Of a DNA stretch of 64,000 bases, positions 63,173 to 64,000 are shown in pieces. Under the pieces are notes generated by a model. The model was not told the DNA's origin. It did no database searches and was given only the letters and a program-made list of their open reading frames with translations. This DNA comes from Chryseotalea sanaruensis (GTDB lineage: Bacteria; Bacteroidota; Bacteroidia; Cytophagales; Cyclobacteriaceae): assembly GCF_003990915.1 (NCBI RefSeq), contig NZ_BHXQ01000001.1, forward strand, positions 737,402 to 801,401. The letters are read 5' to 3'. Made by a program: the position numbers and the translations under genes. Position 1 is the stretch's first letter, and the number at the start of each line of letters is the position of its first letter.

Positions 63173-63241
63173 GCAATCAGAAATAGACAATAATTGTTAA
63201 GGATAATCTTTAAACTTAATTCCATGAGTTTTATAAAAACA

Positions 63242-64000
63242 ATGAAAGTGAAGTATGTGAGTATGAAATTGTTTAAGCGCATTGGCTTCAAGCACCAAGC
63301 TTCAGGCTTCAGGCCTTTAAGAATAACATTCATACTTGCAGCTTGTAGCTTGAAGCCTGCAGCCCAAACTGTAAGATCATTGGTGCTGCTTCTGCTGATC
63401 ACACTCGGTGTTGCTACTTCAGAAGAAGCCATCGCCCAGGAAAAACTTACGCTCGGTGATGCTATCAAAATTGCGCAGCAAAGTAGTCGTAACATAAGGA
63501 AGTCTCAGTTAAATCTTTATGGAAGCCAACGCAGTCTGGATGCGCAGCGTTTGTCATTGAAATCAAAATTCGCCTTAGACGTAACCCCCTTCGATTACAA
63601 CCGGAATCGAAACTTCAACGATTTGTTCTCTACCTGGAACACCAATGAAGACTACAATTCATTCGCTAACTTATCCGTTAGCCAACCTATTTTCGCAACT
63701 GACGGACGGATTTCTTTAATCAATCGTCTTGGCTACCGGGATAACTATTCGGAATTTCAGGATATCCGAACCAAGACCTTTAGCAATAACCTATACTTAC
63801 AATTAGATCAGCCAATCTTTACCTATAACCGAACTAAGATACAGTTAAAGGAGTTGGAGCTGAATCTTGAAAATGCCACCATCAGCAACGCACTGGAATT
63901 ATTAACGCTCGAGCAAAATGTAACAAGGTTATTCTATACATTTTATCAGCGACAAAACAGTCTGCAGATTTCAAAAGATGAATATGAAAATCAAAAGATC
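63242..64000 (+). CDS. TolC-family outer membrane efflux protein (5' part, runs off the window)
   Basis: The frame from ATG 63242 (or the in-frame ATG 63263, MKLFKRI) encodes at least 253 residues and continues past the window end. After a signal peptide (LVLLLLITLGVATSEEAIAQ) the mature part EKLTLGDAIKIAQQSSRNIRKSQ is a standard TolC/OEP repeat start, and SVSQPIF and QLDQPIF are the two barrel-strand motifs. It is the outer-membrane partner for an export complex. Codons 63281-63380 hold an inserted REP-like sequence; TTG 63380 would be a start that excludes it. Confidence 0.85.
   Translation, partial: MKVKYVSMKLFKRIGFKHQASGFRPLRITFILAACSLKPAAQTVRSLVLLLLITLGVATSEEAIAQEKLTLGDAIKIAQQSSRNIRKSQLNLYGSQRSLDAQRLSLKSKFALDVTPFDYNRNRNFNDLFSTWNTNEDYNSFANLSVSQPIFATDGRISLINRLGYRDNYSEFQDIRTKTFSNNLYLQLDQPIFTYNRTKIQLKELELNLENATISNALELLTLEQNVTRLFYTFYQRQNSLQISKDEYENQKI
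63281..63385. repeat. REP-like hairpin element inside the tolC leader
   Basis: CAAGCTTCAGGCTTCAGGC (from 63295) and GCTTGTAGCTTGAAGCCTGC (63341-63360) form an imperfect inverted repeat, about 13 of 16 bases in the core. Such GCTTCAGGC/GCTTGAAGC units are dispersed in many Bacteroidota genomes. The element keeps the tolC frame open. Confidence 0.6.

Noticed and set aside
1-64000. CRISPR arrays, tRNA or rRNA genes, intact prophage or transposons
   Set aside because: No regularly spaced repeats, cloverleaf-like sequences, rRNA stretches or transposase frames were found on reading the window.

Overview
The window looks like chromosomal DNA of a Bacteroidota bacterium, most likely a Cytophagales-type marine or soil lineage. 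It is AT-rich, most genes lack Shine-Dalgarno sites, and promoter -7 elements resemble TAnnTTTG. The gene families also fit: a periplasmic TPR histidine kinase, a YtrA-type GntR regulator with an ABC/M1-like permease, PF17131 LolA-like protein, GH130 enzymes and a DUF4136 lipoprotein. No rRNA, tRNA, CRISPR array or intact transposase was seen.

Positions 1-50.6 kb form a dense stress/dormancy-type island. It opens with a CBS protein and an operon for an acetyl-CoA synthetase, pyruvate dehydrogenase E1a/E1b/E2 and a stand-alone acyl carrier protein (0.7-7.3 kb). Hsp20, a triple-BON protein, a DUF4136 lipoprotein, a DUF892 ferritin-like protein, a flavin-binding PPOX protein and DUF2267 follow (7.5-10.9 kb). 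Next come a membrane-lipid hydroxylase, a LOG-family enzyme, a methyltransferase, a dodecin gene broken by one stop codon, and a sensor kinase with a REC-cNMP-HTH (Crp/Fnr-like) regulator (11-17.3 kb). The rest holds five tandem universal stress proteins, a bactofilin-like membrane protein, an orphan receiver, two L,D-transpeptidases, a front-end desaturase, PEP synthase, three GH130 domains, a CDP-alcohol phosphatidyltransferase, a P-type Ca2+-type ATPase, an ATP-cone/Mrr nuclease-like protein, an SDR, a cyclopropane synthase, and a Lol-like ABC export operon with its own outer-membrane barrel (38.6-43.8 kb). It closes with DUF2267 and BON paralogues.

The main discovery is regulatory. A palindrome TGAT-N4-ATCA (Fnr-like) recurs in the noncoding DNA of this island. 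At seven genes a -7-like element starting with TA lies exactly 23 nt from the box (24 nt at two more). This is the geometry expected of a class-II activator. The obvious candidate regulator is the kinase/REC-Crp pair in the island; its recognition helix keeps Glu and Arg of the Fnr reading motif but it has no Fe-S cysteines. One box lies upstream of the kinase itself. The inferred regulon joins lipid remodelling, cell-wall, gluconeogenic, ion-transport and export genes.

Positions 50.6-56.1 kb are a decayed accessory zone: a MazEF-type module, a Vsr-like remnant, a truncated B12-dependent ribonucleotide reductase, and two copies of a two-part degenerate repeat flanking a TPR histidine kinase. 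Positions 56.2-64 kb hold a YtrA-regulated ABC operon with a 1111-residue permease/M1-like/golvesin fusion, ending in a partial TolC gene whose leader contains an in-frame REP-like insertion.
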